Below are positions 1 through 11,470 of a stretch of 64,000 nt of DNA, piece after piece. The notes beneath the pieces are model-generated. The model was not told the origin of the DNA. It searched no databases and saw only the letters and a program-made list of their open reading frames with translations. The DNA comes from Eunapius fragilis (lineage: Eukaryota; Porifera; Demospongiae; Spongillida; Spongillidae). The stretch spans positions 7,558,857-7,622,856 of the forward strand of contig OY811973.1 in assembly GCA_963681505.1 (NCBI GenBank), read 5' to 3'. The stretch's first letter is position 1; every line of letters starts with the position of its first letter. The position numbers and the translations under genes are program-made.

Positions 1-1340
1 TGGTGAGAGGATTATAATTGGTCATAAACATTGTTAATTCGTTTAATAGTTAGTTAATCGACCCCCTCCCCGCCCTTAAAAAATTACGTCAACTATGTAG
101 TAATTAAAAAACATATCTTGATTTTAACTTCATAATCCATAAAAATCTGAAACTCAAATTTTTACAGTGAAAGAAAACAAATTCCGCTATATGGTAAAAT
201 GTTATAGAATCAATTTGGATTTTTTTAATGAATGTCCTCCAATGTATTGGGCATTTCTGGATATGTGAAGTCCCCGAGGTTACAGAATTATACTTTGGCA
301 ATTGCTCTAAAGTACCTGTACAACGAGCATGCACTGTCAAATGTTAAACTGGCTGAATGTGATAAATTTACTTTCTTAGCACCGCAGTAGGCAAATATAC
401 CCCCGAGAGGAGGTCCCTGTACAGTAGACACTAACGCCACTGATGTTGCCGTTGAATTCTCCACTACTAACGACGAAACGCACCAGATACTTCGGTACTG
501 TAGTTTTACTGGTGCTTTGAAACGAAATTCATGTAGCATGAATATAATTATCGTTTCATTTTTGCCACCCCTATAATATGATAAGCTTCGCCGCCCCTGT
601 ACTACATGCGCAACCTAGCTGCATGGCATGACGACAGAGTCCACAACAAATTGGCGCTCTATGAAATACATTACAGGTGACCACGTTAATGCTATTCACT
701 GTAAAGTTTAGTTTGTTTAAAGAACAATGAATGTGCCTAATTTTCGTATCTTCGAGTGCGATTGTCCGTATCTTCGAGTCCCGAGTGAATGGATTTGAGG
801 AACCCATAACAACTTCATAATATTGTGTGGTCCGCTCGCAAACAACAAGTATCTTAAGTTTTTGCATGTCATGCATGGCTTAATTGTGTCAACATGCAGT
901 AGCAATAACAAACTAAACCATGCAGTTTCATGCGTCCAACTGAGGGGTAATGAGAAATACCGAATAGGCCGGGTGAGCGCGGGGTGGGTGACTTTCATCC
1001 CATCAAATGAAAGCACCTAATCCCAATATACACACCTCGTTATTACCTACCTTTAAAACGCTGCACGCTGAGAGGTAGTGCCAACGTTGCCGTCACTGTT
1101 ATCGCAACGAAGATGGACAGGGACAACACAATGTGTGTTGTTTCCATCTTCTACTAAATTCGTCGAAAGGATGTCATCAGCCGAAGCCAGATAAGGGTAA
1201 ACAATGCGCGATTTTTGTGGTCCCGGCTGAGGCATAATCAGAATCGACTATTCATGCATGATCTTGTGCCGATGCATGACTGCTCATGAGAGCTGTACAG
1301 TAAACGGCTCACGTAAAGAAAACCGCGCTCCCGCGTATCG
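1..1340. other. No supported gene or repeat
   Basis: I read both strands and found only short open frames without splice context or a recognisable motif. The stretch is moderately AT-rich unique-looking sequence. It could be an upstream intron of the ankyrin-kinase gene that appears at 4916, since no ankyrin-type exon is visible before that point. Confidence 0.4.
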
Positions 1341-1580
1341 GAACCTACGCGAGTAGGTTCATATAGGAATCCTGCAGTATCATGAATGTCATTAAAAAAA
1401 CTTCACTCGCGTCTAGCGGGACAGCCAAGAGTCGGGTCACTTCGCTTTAAGTGGCAATCGAGCAATATCAAAAGGAGAACAGTTCTGCGTTATACATATG
1501 TCATAAGACGGTGTACTTTTAGAGAACAAAAATACTCGTCCCCATCGTCCGTACCCATTTCCACCTAAAATTTCTCCTCC
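1341..1580 (+). repeat. Dispersed repeat R1, copy 1
   Basis: This is the first of three diverged copies of one roughly 240-bp repeat; the others are at 5589 and at 39610-39702 plus 44463-44640. It opens with a perfect hairpin (GAACCTAC, loop GCGA, GTAGGTTC), followed by 'atatagga', 'atgaatgtcatta', 'gaacagtt', 'gagaacaaaaatactc' and 'cgtaccc'. It ends in a pyrimidine-rich tail. A 5' hairpin with a simple-sequence 3' tail would suit a SINE-like non-autonomous element, but I see no clear Pol III A and B boxes, so the class is open. Confidence 0.7.
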
Positions 1581-3843
1581 GTCGTCTCTTCTTCTCTCTT
1601 CTTCTTCTTCTTCTTCTTCTCTTCTTCTTCTTCGTCTTATTCTTCTTCTTCTTCTTCTTCTTCTTCTTCTTCTTCTTCTTCTTCTTCTTCTTCTTCTTCT
1701 TCTTCTTCTTCTTCTTCTTCTTCTTCTTCTTCTTCTTCTTCTTCTTCTTCTTCTTCTTCTTCTTCTTCTTCTTCTTCTTCTTCTTCTTCTTCTTCTTCTC
1801 TTCTTCTTCTTCTTCTTCTTCTTCTTCTTCTTCTTCTTCTTCTTCTTCTTCTTCTTCTTCTTCTTCTTCTTCTTCTTCTTCTTCTTCTTCTTCTTCTTCT
1901 TCTTCTTCTTCTTCTTCTTCTTCTTCTTCTTCTTCTTCTTCTTCTTCTTCTTCTTCTTCTTCTTCTTCTTCTTCTTCTTCTTCTTCTCCTCCTTCTTCTT
2001 CTTCTTCTTCTTCTTCTTCTTCTTCTTCTTCTTCTCCTCCTCCTCCTCCTCTCTCTTCTTCTTCTTCTTCTTCTTCTTCTTCTTCTTCTTCTTCTTCTTC
2101 TTCTTCTTCTTCTTCTTCTTCTTCTTCTTCTTCTTCTTCTTCTTCTTCTTCTTCTTCTTCTTCTTCTTCTTCTTCTTCTTCTTCTTCTTCTTCTCTTCTT
2201 CTTCTTCTTCTTCTTCTTCTTCTTCTTCTTCTTCTTCTTCTTCTTCTTCTTCTTCTTCTTCTTCTTCTTCTTCTTCTTCTTCTTCTTCTTCTTCTCCTCC
2301 TCCTCCTCCTCCTCCTCCTCCTCCTCCTCCTCTTCTTCTCCTCCTCCTCTCCTCCTCTTCTCCTCCTCCTCCTCCTCCTCCTTCTCCTCTCCCTCCTCCT
2401 CCTCCTCCTCCTCCTCCTCCTCCTCCTTCTCCTCCTCCTCCTCCTCTCCTCCTCCTCCTCCTCCTCCTCCTCCTCCTCCTCCTCCTCCTCCTCCTCCTCC
2501 TCCTCCTCTTCTTCTTCTCCTCCTCCTCCTCCTCCTCCTCCTCCTCCTCCTCCTCCTCCTCCTCCTCCTCCTCCTCCTCCTCCTCCTCCTCCTCCTCCTC
2601 CTCCTCCTCCTCCTCCTCCTCCTCCTCCTCCTCCTCCTCCTCCTCCTCCTCCTCCTCCTCCTCCTCCTCCTCCTCCTCCTCCTCCTCCTCCTCCTCCTCC
2701 TCCTCCTCCTCCTCCTCCTCCTCTCCTCCTCCTCCTCCTCCTCCTCCTCCTCCTCCTCCTCCTCTCTCCTCCTCCTCCTCCTCCTCCTCCTCCTCCTCCT
2801 CCTCCTCCTCCTCCTCCTCCTCCTCCTCCTCCTCCTCCTCCTCCTCCTCCTCCTCCTCCTCCTCCTCCTCCTCCTCCTCCTCCTCCTCCTCCTCCTCCTC
2901 CTCCTCCTCCTCCTCCTCCTCCTCCTCCTCCTCCTCCTCCTCCTCCTCCTCCTCCTCCTCCTCCTCCTCCTCCTCCTCCTCCTCCTCCTCCTCCTCCTCC
3001 TCCTCCTCCTCCTCCTCCTCCTCCTCCTCCTCCTCCTCCTCCTCCTCCTCCTCCTCCTCCTCCTCCTCCTCCTCCTCCTCCTCCTCCTCCTCCTCCTCCT
3101 CCTCCTCCTCCTCCTCCTCCTCCTCCTCCTCCTCCTCCTCCTCCTCCTCCTCCTCCTCCTCCTCCTCCTCCTCCTCCTCCTCCTCCTCCTCCTCCTCCTC
3201 CTCCTCCTCCTCCTCCTCCTCCTCCTCCTCCTCCTCCTCCTCCTCCTCCTCCTCCTCCTCCTCCTCCTCCTCCTCCTCCTCCTCCTCCTCCTCCTCCTCC
3301 TCCTCCTCCTCCTCCTCCTCCTCCTCCTCCTCTCCTCCTCCTCCTCCTCCTCCTCCTCCTCCTCCTCCTCCTCCTCCTCCTCCTCCTCCTCCTCCTCCTC
3401 CTCCTCCTCCTCCTCCTCCTCCTCCTCCTCCTCCTCCTCCTCCTCCTCCTCCTCCTCCTCCTCCTCCTCCTCCTCCTCCTCTCCTCCTCCTCCTCCTCCT
3501 CCTCCTCCTCCTCCTCCTCCTCCTCCTCCTCCTCCTCCTCCTCCTCCTCCTCCTCCTCCTCCTCCTCCTCCTCCTCTTGCTCTTCCTCTTCCTCTTCTCC
3601 CCCTCCCCCCTCCTCCTCCTCCTCCTCCTCCTTCTCCTCCTCATCCTTCTCCTCCTCCTCCACCTTCTCCTTCTTCTCCTCCTCCCCCTCCTCCTTCTCC
3701 TTCTCCTCCTCCTTTCTTCTTCTTTCTTCTTCTTTCTTCGTTCTGCTTCTTTCTTCTTTCATCTTCTTTCTTTTTTCTTCTTCCTCTTCCTCTTCCTCTT
3801 CCTCCTCTTCCTCTTCCCCCACCTCCTCCTCCTCCTCCTCCTT
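1572..3843. repeat. 2.3-kb CTT/CCT polypyrimidine microsatellite
   Basis: About 2.27 kb of almost pure pyrimidine on the plus strand. The tract is (CTT)n from about 1600 to 2295, almost pure (CCT)n from about 2340 to 3575, then degenerate TCC/TTC to 3843. It starts directly at the 3' end of R1 copy 1. Such homopurine-homopyrimidine mirror DNA can form triplexes, and its assembled length may be unreliable. The long frames of Glu, Gly, Arg and Lys through it are artefacts of the three-base period and are not annotated. Confidence 0.95.
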
Positions 3844-3962
3844 GGGGATAGTATAACTCATGACATGAACGTTTGTAAAGCATGCCAAGTGTACCAATCA
3901 CTTTAGGATGCGTCCACAGGTTATCTTCAGGTGTCTGTTGGTCACCTAACAGATTGGGTATA

Positions 3963-4186
3963 CGAGAAGGTTGGTGGTATATAGAAATCAAAGGTGATGG
4001 TGGTGTAAAAAGCAAGGAAACAAGGCTTCTGATTGAAAAGGAAAAATGAAATAGACCTATATTAGCACGCACATTTAAATATGACAACTAGGTTTGATTT
4101 CATTTTTCCTTTTCAATCAGAAGCCTTGTTCCTTTACTTTTTACACCACCATCACCATTGATTCCATTATACCACCAGCCTTCTCG
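3963..4186. mobile_element. Palindromic MITE M1, copy A (TA target site)
   Basis: The termini CGAGAAGG and CCTTCTCG are the ends of arms about 95 bp long that pair across a central spacer carrying 'agcacgcacatttaaat'. The arms carry 'gtggtgtaaaaag' and 'caaggaaacaaggcttctgattg' with their complements. TA dinucleotides flank both ends (3961-3962 and 4187-4188), as expected for a Tc1/mariner-mobilised MITE. A closely related copy lies at 8400-8637 and a broken one ends at 9062. Confidence 0.8.
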
Positions 4187-4915
4187 TATAGAAAATGTTT
4201 TTATTACTTGTGTATTTTATTACAATAACTGAGAGCATGCTAGATCAGCATACATTGCCATGGGATGACTTGAGCTGTGTCATCTCCTCCATCAATAGGA
4301 TTATCACAATAAATTTTGATAATAACGGTAGCTAAAGATAGGCAGAGGTGTCGGATATTTAGCAGAGTTTCCAGGTTATGGTAATAAAAGCATTTGAAGC
4401 GTCCATCAGTAAGGGACCTCAGTTACTGGATCATGAAAGGTGGTTTACCTTAAATGTATATTTGCCTTGCATACTGATTCATGGCCTCCACAAAGCTGAA
4501 AGATGTCTGCAGCTTCTGCAATGTCACAACAGATAGCATGGCTCTAATAATTATTCAGCATTATACCTTGCAACAATGTGGTTAGGGCAAGTACACCGCC
4601 TTTGGGGATATTAGAGAGCTGTTGTAGGATAGGATGAAATTTTTAAGGGTAGACATCTGCTATGATGCTGGGAAGTAAACAGTATTGTTACCAACAGACA
4701 TATGCTCCCCTTGTTTAATATATTTGATGAGGCAATGGTGGAGCCATTATACATGTATCTGCAATATTGTGTATTTGTATGCATCCCCACCAGCCAGGAA
4801 GAGCAAATTCCCATTCCCAATTGCTGTGTAATATTGTTGCTGAATGCAATCTATCATAAGTGTAACTTCAACTGTATTTTATTTAGAGATATATTATTGT
4901 GTTGTCTCTTCCTAG
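4187..4915. other. Presumed intron, nothing recognised
   Basis: AT-rich sequence between MITE copy A and the first ankyrin exon. No ankyrin-like or other exon with both splice sites is visible. A polypyrimidine stretch and 'cctag' acceptor close it at 4911-4915. Confidence 0.4.
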
Positions 4916-5020
4916 CCCTGTGATGGGACCACTGCACTGCACATTGCTGCAGAGAAAGGTCACCATGAAGTGGTGGCAGTCCTGTTGGAATATAACGCTG
5001 ACACTACCATAAAGAATAAG
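4916..5020 (+). CDS. Ankyrin-repeat exon of the ankyrin-kinase gene
   Basis: This 105-bp exon is bounded by a 'ttcctag' acceptor and a 'gtactc' donor, and is in phase 0 at both ends. It encodes 35 residues with a textbook ankyrin repeat: DGTTALHIAAEKGHHEVV, then a leucine pair, then NADTTIKNK. Ankyrin repeats are protein-binding modules. The phase and orientation match the exon at 5409 and the kinase exon at 13688, so I infer one gene. Earlier ankyrin exons must lie upstream of the window or be too diverged to see. Confidence 0.75.
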
Positions 5021-5408
5021 GTACTCGACATGTGTCATGCTTGAATGTATGACATTCACAAGTATGCACAAGTGTGATGTAACCAGGCACTTCATGCAAT
5101 ACACATGGAGTAGCAAATTAATTTTCACAATGTGTGCAATAACTTCATCCCCATGGATGTACCTAGTTTCTCCACTGCCTGTTTCTTAGCTTTATTGATC
5201 TTAAATAATATGCATCTACATTGATCACATGATCAAAAGCACACAATGTGGAAATGGGCACAAATAGCATTATTCCATACATACCAGGTGGACATGCACA
5301 ATGCATACATGGCACCACTGATTACTATAGAAGTCATGGTTCTAACATGTACCATCACAAGTGAATGTTCATGTGCTACATATTAGGATCAACTTGTATT
5401 CCATGTAG
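5021..5408. other. Intron between ankyrin exons
   Basis: A 388-bp GT-AG intron with no embedded repeat that I can see. The donor is GTACTC and the acceptor is 'catgtag'. Confidence 0.6.
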
Positions 5409-5477
5409 GATAATAATACAGCCATTGATTTGATGGTAAATAAATATCGACAAGAGCTTTCCCTATTATTTTCAAAG
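5409..5477 (+). CDS. Second ankyrin-type exon of the ankyrin-kinase gene
   Basis: A 69-bp exon, phase 0 at both ends, with a strong GTGAGT donor at 5478. It encodes 23 residues beginning DNNTAIDLMVNKYRQELSLL, the helix pair of a degenerate ankyrin repeat that completes the repeat begun in the previous exon. An 8.2-kb intron follows. I see no further exon before 13688, and splicing directly to that exon keeps the frame. Confidence 0.65.
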
Positions 5478-5588
5478 GTGAGTAAGCATATCTCTATTTT
5501 TCATTATTCATTATAAGAAGTACATGTACATATGTTTAATATACTGTAGTTATCAGATATGTCAAATGTAGATAGTCTACATGAATCT

Positions 5589-5865
5589 GAACCTGCAGAA
5601 GCAGGTTCCATATAGGATTGATGCCGTATAATGAATGTCATTAATAAACGTGACTCGCATCTGGAGGGACGACAGTGAATCGATCATTTCCCTCTTTGTC
5701 GCTATTGAACGATAACACAAATAAGAACAGTTTCGCGTTGGTTCTGTGTCATAACAGCGCACGCTTTTTGAGAACAAAAATACTCTAGCCCATATCTCGT
5801 ACCCGGTCCAACTGTTATTCACCACCGTTTTTATTCTTCTTCTCCTTCCTTCTGCCACGAAGAAC
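5589..5865 (+). repeat. Dispersed repeat R1, copy 2
   Basis: Same order of blocks as copy 1. The opening hairpin is again perfect (GAACCTGC, loop AGAA, GCAGGTTC), with one stem pair changed from A-T to G-C on both sides. Blocks 'aatgaatgtcattaa', 'agaacagtttcgcg', 'gagaacaaaaatactc' and 'cgtacccggtcc' follow. The 3' end has only a short pyrimidine tail (about 5830-5852), at the position where copy 1 has its 2.3-kb tract. It lies in the kinase-gene intron. Confidence 0.75.
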
Positions 5866-6641
5866 TTGAGCTAGAAACATTGTCATCAATCCCTTCAGCA
5901 TATCTGGATTTTATCTTTGGGGTTCAGGAACTTGTATGACGCATAATGTAATATAAAAAAGTGCGTAGTCTTAATTTGGTATATTGGGCTGGATAAAAAA
6001 AAATCTTGTACCCTGGCCGTACATCTACTATGCTATTCAAAGACATACGTAAGTCACACCTACGCATTATGAATAGTTACCCGTTTAGCAAGGCGAGCAC
6101 AATGACTGATGGCTATACGTACTTTTGGCCTATGAAGTCCAAAACCACGCTATGGACTCAGCAGCGCTCTTGATGTAGCTACAAGGCTGATCCATAAAAG
6201 GACTATGAGTGTGTCAGCTACAAGCTAGGCTAATCCAGAAAAGGTCTGTGAGCACAACAGCTACTAGTTGATCCAGAAAAGATGGTCTATGAGCACGACA
6301 GCTAGGAGGCTGACCCAAAAAAAAAGAAGACGTATGAGCGCGACAGCCACCTCTCACTCAGTGAGTCCAGAAAATTATAGGTAATGATTATTTATTTATT
6401 TACTTTACAGACTAAAAGTCTACCTAGGCAGTTGCTGGTGGTTCTGCCAGCTACGCACGTGTATATTAAAACTGTCCAATTTGCTAAGCGAATTCAATAC
6501 GAGACCCAGACATCCAGTCGCAAAGATGACGTATTGCCGTAGGGTCTTAGAACTACCAACAGAACTACCATCAAAATGGTAAGATCAATGGCATATACGA
6601 ACCTTGCTTTTATCAATACGTGCGTGGGTTCATGTTGTAGA
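5866..6641. other. Intronic stretch with a degenerate 50-bp tandem repeat
   Basis: No exon was recognised. About 6180-6345 holds three to four diverged tandem copies of a roughly 50-bp unit built on 'gctgatccagaaaag', 'ctatgagcacgacagcta'. The rest is unique-looking. Confidence 0.45.
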
Positions 6642-7776
6642 TTGGATTGGAAGCACGTCACGTGAGAGCATACTTCTATAGTGGCACTCCATGATACGGT
6701 AAGAACTATTCCTTGACCTCTGCCATCCTACGCGATTATTTGTTTTAAAAGGCATCTTTGTGTAGCTTGGTCTGTGCCACATACCACTGTGTAATTCATT
6801 TTTAGCGTAATGTTTTATAATTAGTGATGTGTCTTTGTATTTGTAGCGTATACCTGTAGTGATACTGAGAACTATCCCTTGATAACTGCCATCCTCTGTG
6901 ACTATTAGTTTTAATACCACATCCGCGAGTAAAGTGGGTAAATTTTGGCTGTTTTTGGGGGAAGTAAAAAAACTAAAAGGTCCGCTGATGAGTATTTTTG
7001 TTTTCAATAACAGGAATGTGAAAGTACAACTCTTGAGACGACATTGGATGCATTTTGTGAGAGATCGTTCAGCTCGCTGGATGCTACAAATGCGGCGATA
7101 TAAAAGGGGTCCATTCCTATGAAACCTTAATTCATCATCATCGAAAAACGGCAATAATCACATTGTATAAGCCAAGTTGCACTTTTACACATTTCAATCG
7201 ATTTTCAGTTGTATGCAATGTATTTTTTTTAACTGTGTGCATGTGTTTGATGACTTTTATCGTGTGCAAATAACTCTATGCATTCCCGCGTGCGTTTTAA
7301 CTAGGATGCTTTTCACGATTTTTGCAAGTCTTCATGCACATGTAATTAGGGAAACCAAGAGCTGCATTTATATAGATGGCTCATGGATGCTTATGAATTT
7401 ACAGTCAAGAAGGGAAGGGGTGCAAAATGATAAAATGATGTTTAGTACCACGATATGCCTTTAAAAAGTGTGTACATAAAAACTGTGATAGTTGCAGCTC
7501 TTATAAATTATAATGCATAAAAGGTTACTCTATTTATTTTACAACCAGTACCAGTGATTTTATTGCTAGCGGATCTTTTTAGTTTCCCCTAAATTTTGAC
7601 CCACATTACTCGCGGATATGGTATTAAAAAGCATGTTCATGTAGCTTGGTCTGTGCTGCATCCCACTGCATAATTCGTTTCAAGCCCACGTGGATGTGGA
7701 TTGCGCAAGGGATAGGTCTTACCATCACGGAGTGCCATTATAGAAGTATGCTCTCACGTTAACTGCTTCCAATCCC
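6642..7776. mobile_element. Inverted-repeat (foldback-like) element in the intron
   Basis: The left end, from 'gattggaagcacg' through 'gtgagagcatacttctata' and 'tggcactcc', reappears reverse-complemented at 7713-7776. A second inner inverted pair relates 6890-6990 (block 'ccgcgagtaaagtgggta') to 7590-7650. The arms are therefore long, nested and imperfect. No transposase frame is present and I could not settle a target duplication. It is probably a non-autonomous DNA transposon or foldback element. Confidence 0.6.
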
Positions 7777-8399
7777 TCTCTTAATGATCTATGTTTGTTA
7801 AGGGAGGTTTAGGTTTATTATCTGATGTATGGTATGCGTATGTGTAAGGTTTCACATGCAGGTCTGTGTATGCCTTGTTAACACCTGGCTGGTGGAATTA
7901 ATTACACTGTTATATGAGTTACATATAATGTAAGGTAGGTAAAAGAAATGTTTTTTTATGACTGCAATCATTTCCTATAGCTACTCCCTGTATGAAGCCA
8001 AGAGTATAATGCTGGTGCTTGAAAAAGCTGTACTGTAATAGTGTCCATTGAACTGGACATCCTGCTAGCTTCATCAAGTTTCCTTCATGTTGGGACATCC
8101 ACACTACTGCAAGGCCCCTTGCTCCTCCTCATCAGGGTACCTTCATTTCCTTAGATGCTGCACTTCCACATCAGGACACTGCTTCTCTACGACCCCCCAA
8201 CCACACAGTATACCCCTCCTGCTCCACCACTACATGCAACCCCCACTTCCACCTCCACAATTACACACCTGTGGGGATCCTAATACACCATCTTCATATC
8301 TGGGAAGGGTCTGCTGCAACTAAATATTCTTGCAGCCCAATTGGACACCATGTTATTATCTGAAATTAAAAAACAGATGAAACAAGAATAAAAACTTTA
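7777..8399. other. Intronic stretch, weak proline-rich open frame
   Basis: Contains a plus-strand open frame (8087-8323) rich in Pro, His and Cys, without a convincing acceptor-donor pair. I do not call it coding. Nothing else was recognised. Confidence 0.35.
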
Positions 8400-8637
8400 T
8401 GAGAAAGTTGGTGGCATGTAGGATTGGAATAAGGCAATATTGGTGTAAAAAGGAAGGAAGCAAGGGTCTAATAAGAAGGGGAAATGTAATAATCGTATAT
8501 TTCGCACACAAACATAATGTCCCACAAATAGGCGAAATATAGGACTATTATATTTCCCCTTCTTATTAGACCCTTGTTTCCTTTCTATTTACACCAATAT
8601 TGCCTTATTTCAATCCTATATGCCACCAACTTTCTCA
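8400..8637. mobile_element. Palindromic MITE M1, copy B (TA target site)
   Basis: Ends TGAGAAAG and CTTTCTCA are flanked on both sides by TA. Arms of about 100 bp contain 'gttggtggcat', 'caatattggtgtaaa' and 'ggtctaataagaaggggaaat' with their complements. It is related to copy A throughout but not identical. The spacing and TA duplication indicate a Tc1/mariner-type MITE. Confidence 0.85.
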
Positions 8638-8714
8638 TAGAGAATCTTTTTATTACTTGTGAAATTTATGCATTTCCTCCGCTTATAAAACTGATAGTTA
8701 TATATTTATATTTG

Positions 8715-9460
8715 AGACAATTCATAAGTAAAATAACCTTTGTGTTTATTTATATGAACTTATAAAAATGATCACTTCAACATCTCCCATACTGACTTCC
8801 TATTGCAACACTTCATACTACATGAAAAAATACATTATGGGGTCTAAGCATTAGCTTTGTGCCAGTGTTGCAACATCCGATACCCCGTGGGGTTCATAAA
8901 TATAAAAATGTGATAGTCCTATATTTAGCACAAGGAAATTTTATAGGCTAGAAATGGGCTAAATATAGGACTATGACATTTTCCCTTACTACTACAGACC
9001 CTTGTTTCCTTGCATTTTACACCACCATTGCCTTGAAATCCTATATTTCATCAGCTTTCTCATAGAGAATGTTACTTTATTGGTAGAGGGGTCTGTACCT
9101 ATTGATTTGTTCTGTTCATTAATTTTTACGCCACCAGTTACAAAGATAGCTTTGCAAAGTTAGTACACATTTCCCGGTCATTTTGCTTCATTTAACTCAT
9201 TATGGCTGGCTTCCCGTTATTCCGAGTTTATGAATGTGCAACTACTTCCCGTACCACTCCCATTCTCCACCCATAAAATTGCAGAACCTTAAAACAAATG
9301 AGACTTCTCACTTCTTGCAAACGTCAGTTGGATTCTTTTTCAAATTCTATAGTGTACAGAAGCAAAGAATGAGCAATCTAAATTCAGCTGCCGTTGCCTT
9401 ACTCGGCACTGTATGTAGTAGCAGTTTGCACGCACATATCATCATGACTCGTACAAATCA
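8715..9460 (+). repeat. Dispersed repeat R2, copy 1, interrupted by MITE M1
   Basis: Blocks 'gacttcctat', 'caacacttcatactacat', 'ttgtgccagtgttgcaac', 'ccgataccccgtggggttc', 'gtacctattgatttgttctg', 'tttcccggtca' and 'acttcttgcaaacgtc' recur in the same order at 10727-11100. They also recur, partly and inverted, at 13312-13560. Here the copy is split by the MITE remnant at 8905-9062, showing that the MITE is younger. Confidence 0.65.
8905..9062. mobile_element. MITE M1, copy C, left end lost
   Basis: The right arm is intact ('gacccttgtttccttgcattttacacc' in blocks, ending CTTTCTCA followed by TA). The left arm is reduced to the central part around 'gatagtcctatatttagc'. It is inserted in R2 copy 1. 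Confidence 0.65.
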
Positions 9461-9461
9461 T

Positions 9462-9625
9462 GTACCACTCACCCTATGAACCCCTCCCTCCCCCTTGGTG
9501 ATGGCTGTATCACTCACCCTATGGACCCCTCCCTTCCCCATGGTGATGGCTCTACCACTCACCCTCTGGACCCCTCCCTTCCCCAGTGGTGATGGCTGTA
9601 CTACTCACCCTACGGACCCATCCCT
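9462..9625. repeat. 45-bp minisatellite, about four copies
   Basis: The motif 'actcaccctatggacccct' followed by 'cccttccccatggtgatggctgta' recurs at 45-46 bp spacing starting near 9466, 9511, 9556 and 9602. The copies differ at a few positions. Confidence 0.8.
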
Positions 9626-9640
9626 TTCATTTTACCATGT

Positions 9641-9641
<1 letters not shown>

Positions 9642-9673
<32 letters not shown>
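9642..9673. repeat. (AC)n microsatellite
   Basis: An uninterrupted AC run of about 30 bp. A complementary TG-rich run lies nearby at about 9911-9948. Confidence 0.9.
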
Positions 9674-9674
<1 letters not shown>

Positions 9675-9948
9675 CACATGCTTACCCCATACTTGAGTGG
9701 TCCTGTCCCGTAGCCTTGACTATATGTCAGTGTTTTATAGCTTCCCCACTACATGTTTGCAACCACTACATGCTTGTGTTTTTATAGCCTCCACTACATG
9801 GATCTGTCTTATAACCTGGCAAAGTTTGAGTAACATTAGGGACAGATTGGTGGGTGGGGCCATAAATACTTCCTCATCAATAGTATTCATTTGTTGGTAG
9901 TACTAAAGTGTGTGTGTATGTGTGTATGTGTGTGTGTGTGTGTGTGTG

Positions 9949-10726
9949 CAAGCACAAAGATAATGTAACCCTTTGATCCCTAAATGGTACCATTCTTTCT
10001 GAAAGGTGGTATGTACAGATTTGTGTAGCATTTAATTTTTTGTGATGTGCAGTTAGACTAGATAACTACTGCTACGTTTAGTATTGTTTTTTTTTTAATT
10101 TAAATTTAGTTTCTGGAAGACTTTCATCTAGAGGTACATGTAGTGACTGAATATTGACAGATGTGGGCCACTGTATCACAGTGGTTTAAGACCATGACAT
10201 GAGGTCCAGGTATGAAGTTTAGATTTTATTGCATAAACTGATAGTTAAATGCCTGAACTATCACAATTCATCATCAAGAATTGTATTATTTTCAAACAAC
10301 AGGGCGTAATAATTGGTGCAAAGTTATTAAACTGTTAAATTTTATGAGATAATGTATTGTAGTGTAATAGACATTTAAAAAATAACCCTGCATGATAGAC
10401 ACTAAATAATATAGAAAATAGATATTTCTGACCATCCTCGTATGTGCACAATTATATTTTCAACGTGCAATTTTCGTAACGGGTCGCAATGTGTTAGATT
10501 GTTCGTAAAATCATTGTGATATAACCACATGTAGTGCACAAGAGATTGCACGGGCGAAATAGGAGGACCTTTCAAAACTAAATAATGCAGCACAAAGCTT
10601 CTGGTATGAGATACCTATCTAATATGGTATGCCGCTTTTTGCCGCATCAAACTTTGGAATTTTTAAAACGCTATAAACACAAGTGACTTACGATGTTAAA
10701 ATATAAATAAAGGTAACTAACTTCGT
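9949..10726. other. Intronic stretch, nothing recognised
   Basis: AT-rich sequence without a recognisable exon, repeat boundary or RNA gene. Confidence 0.4.
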
Positions 10727-11100
10727 GCCAGTGTTACAATGTCCGATACCCCTTGGGGTTCAAATCCACCATATCTTTCGGCAGGAAGATTCAATTCACC
10801 CCTAGTTTGGTTTACACGTAGAGGGATCCTGTACCTATTGATTTGTTCTGTTCGATAATTTTTTCTTTATCCGTTACGGGGATACAGTAATTGCATATTT
10901 CCCGGTCGTTTCGCGCCATTTACCTATTATGACTGACATCGAGGACATGAATATGCAATTACTTCCTGTTAAATAACTATGTCTCCGCCCATCCATACTC
11001 TATACAACAAGTACGGCGTTTTCGTTCTTGCAAACGTCTGGTTCTGTTTCCCTTCATCATAGCGAGCAGATGCTAAAGATCCGTAATACAAGGATTCAGC
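10727..11100 (+). repeat. Dispersed repeat R2, copy 2
   Basis: Matches R2 copy 1 in order: 'cgtgccagtgttacaatgtc', 'cgatacccc', 'gtacctattgatttgttctg', 'tttcccggtcgttt', 'cttgcaaacgtc'. Its first 75 bp pair with an inverted copy at 13312-13385. 'ggttcaaatcc' resembles a tRNA B box, but no A box is correctly spaced. Confidence 0.65.
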
Positions 11101-11116
11101 TGCCATCAGCCTGCGC

Positions 11117-11470
11117 AACACGGTACGTACTCTGTAGTGCATGCACGTAGAAATCGAGAGTGTTGGCTCAGTCAAACTGCTTCATTTATGCGTGCACAAC
11201 GCTGCAGAGCATGAAAGTGCACGGTGTCTAAGGCTAGCTTAATCTGAAACGCACCCTTCTTTTTGACGTTTGCACACGCACAGATATATCAAAACATGGT
11301 ACGTACTCTGTAACGCATGCACGTAGAAATCGAGAGTGTTGGCTCAGTCAAACGCTTCATTTATGCGTGCACAACGCTGCAGAGCATGAAAGTGCACGGT
11401 GTCTAAGGCTAGCTTCATCTGAAACGCACCCTTCTTTTTGACGTTTGCACACGCACAGATATCAAACATG
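11117..11470. repeat. Tandem duplication, 2 x about 178 bp
   Basis: The block from 'ggtacgtactctgta' through 'aaatcgagagtgttggctca', 'gagcatgaaagtgcacggtg' and 'tttgacgtttgcacacgca' occurs twice back to back (about 11117-11296 and 11297-11470). The copies differ by only a handful of bases, so the duplication is recent. Confidence 0.9.

Noticed and set aside
1437-3906. Very long open frames of poly-Glu, poly-Gly, poly-Arg, poly-Lys, Leu/Ser
   Set aside because: They are readings of the CTT/CCT microsatellite in different frames; no start context, splice site or non-repeat protein supports them.
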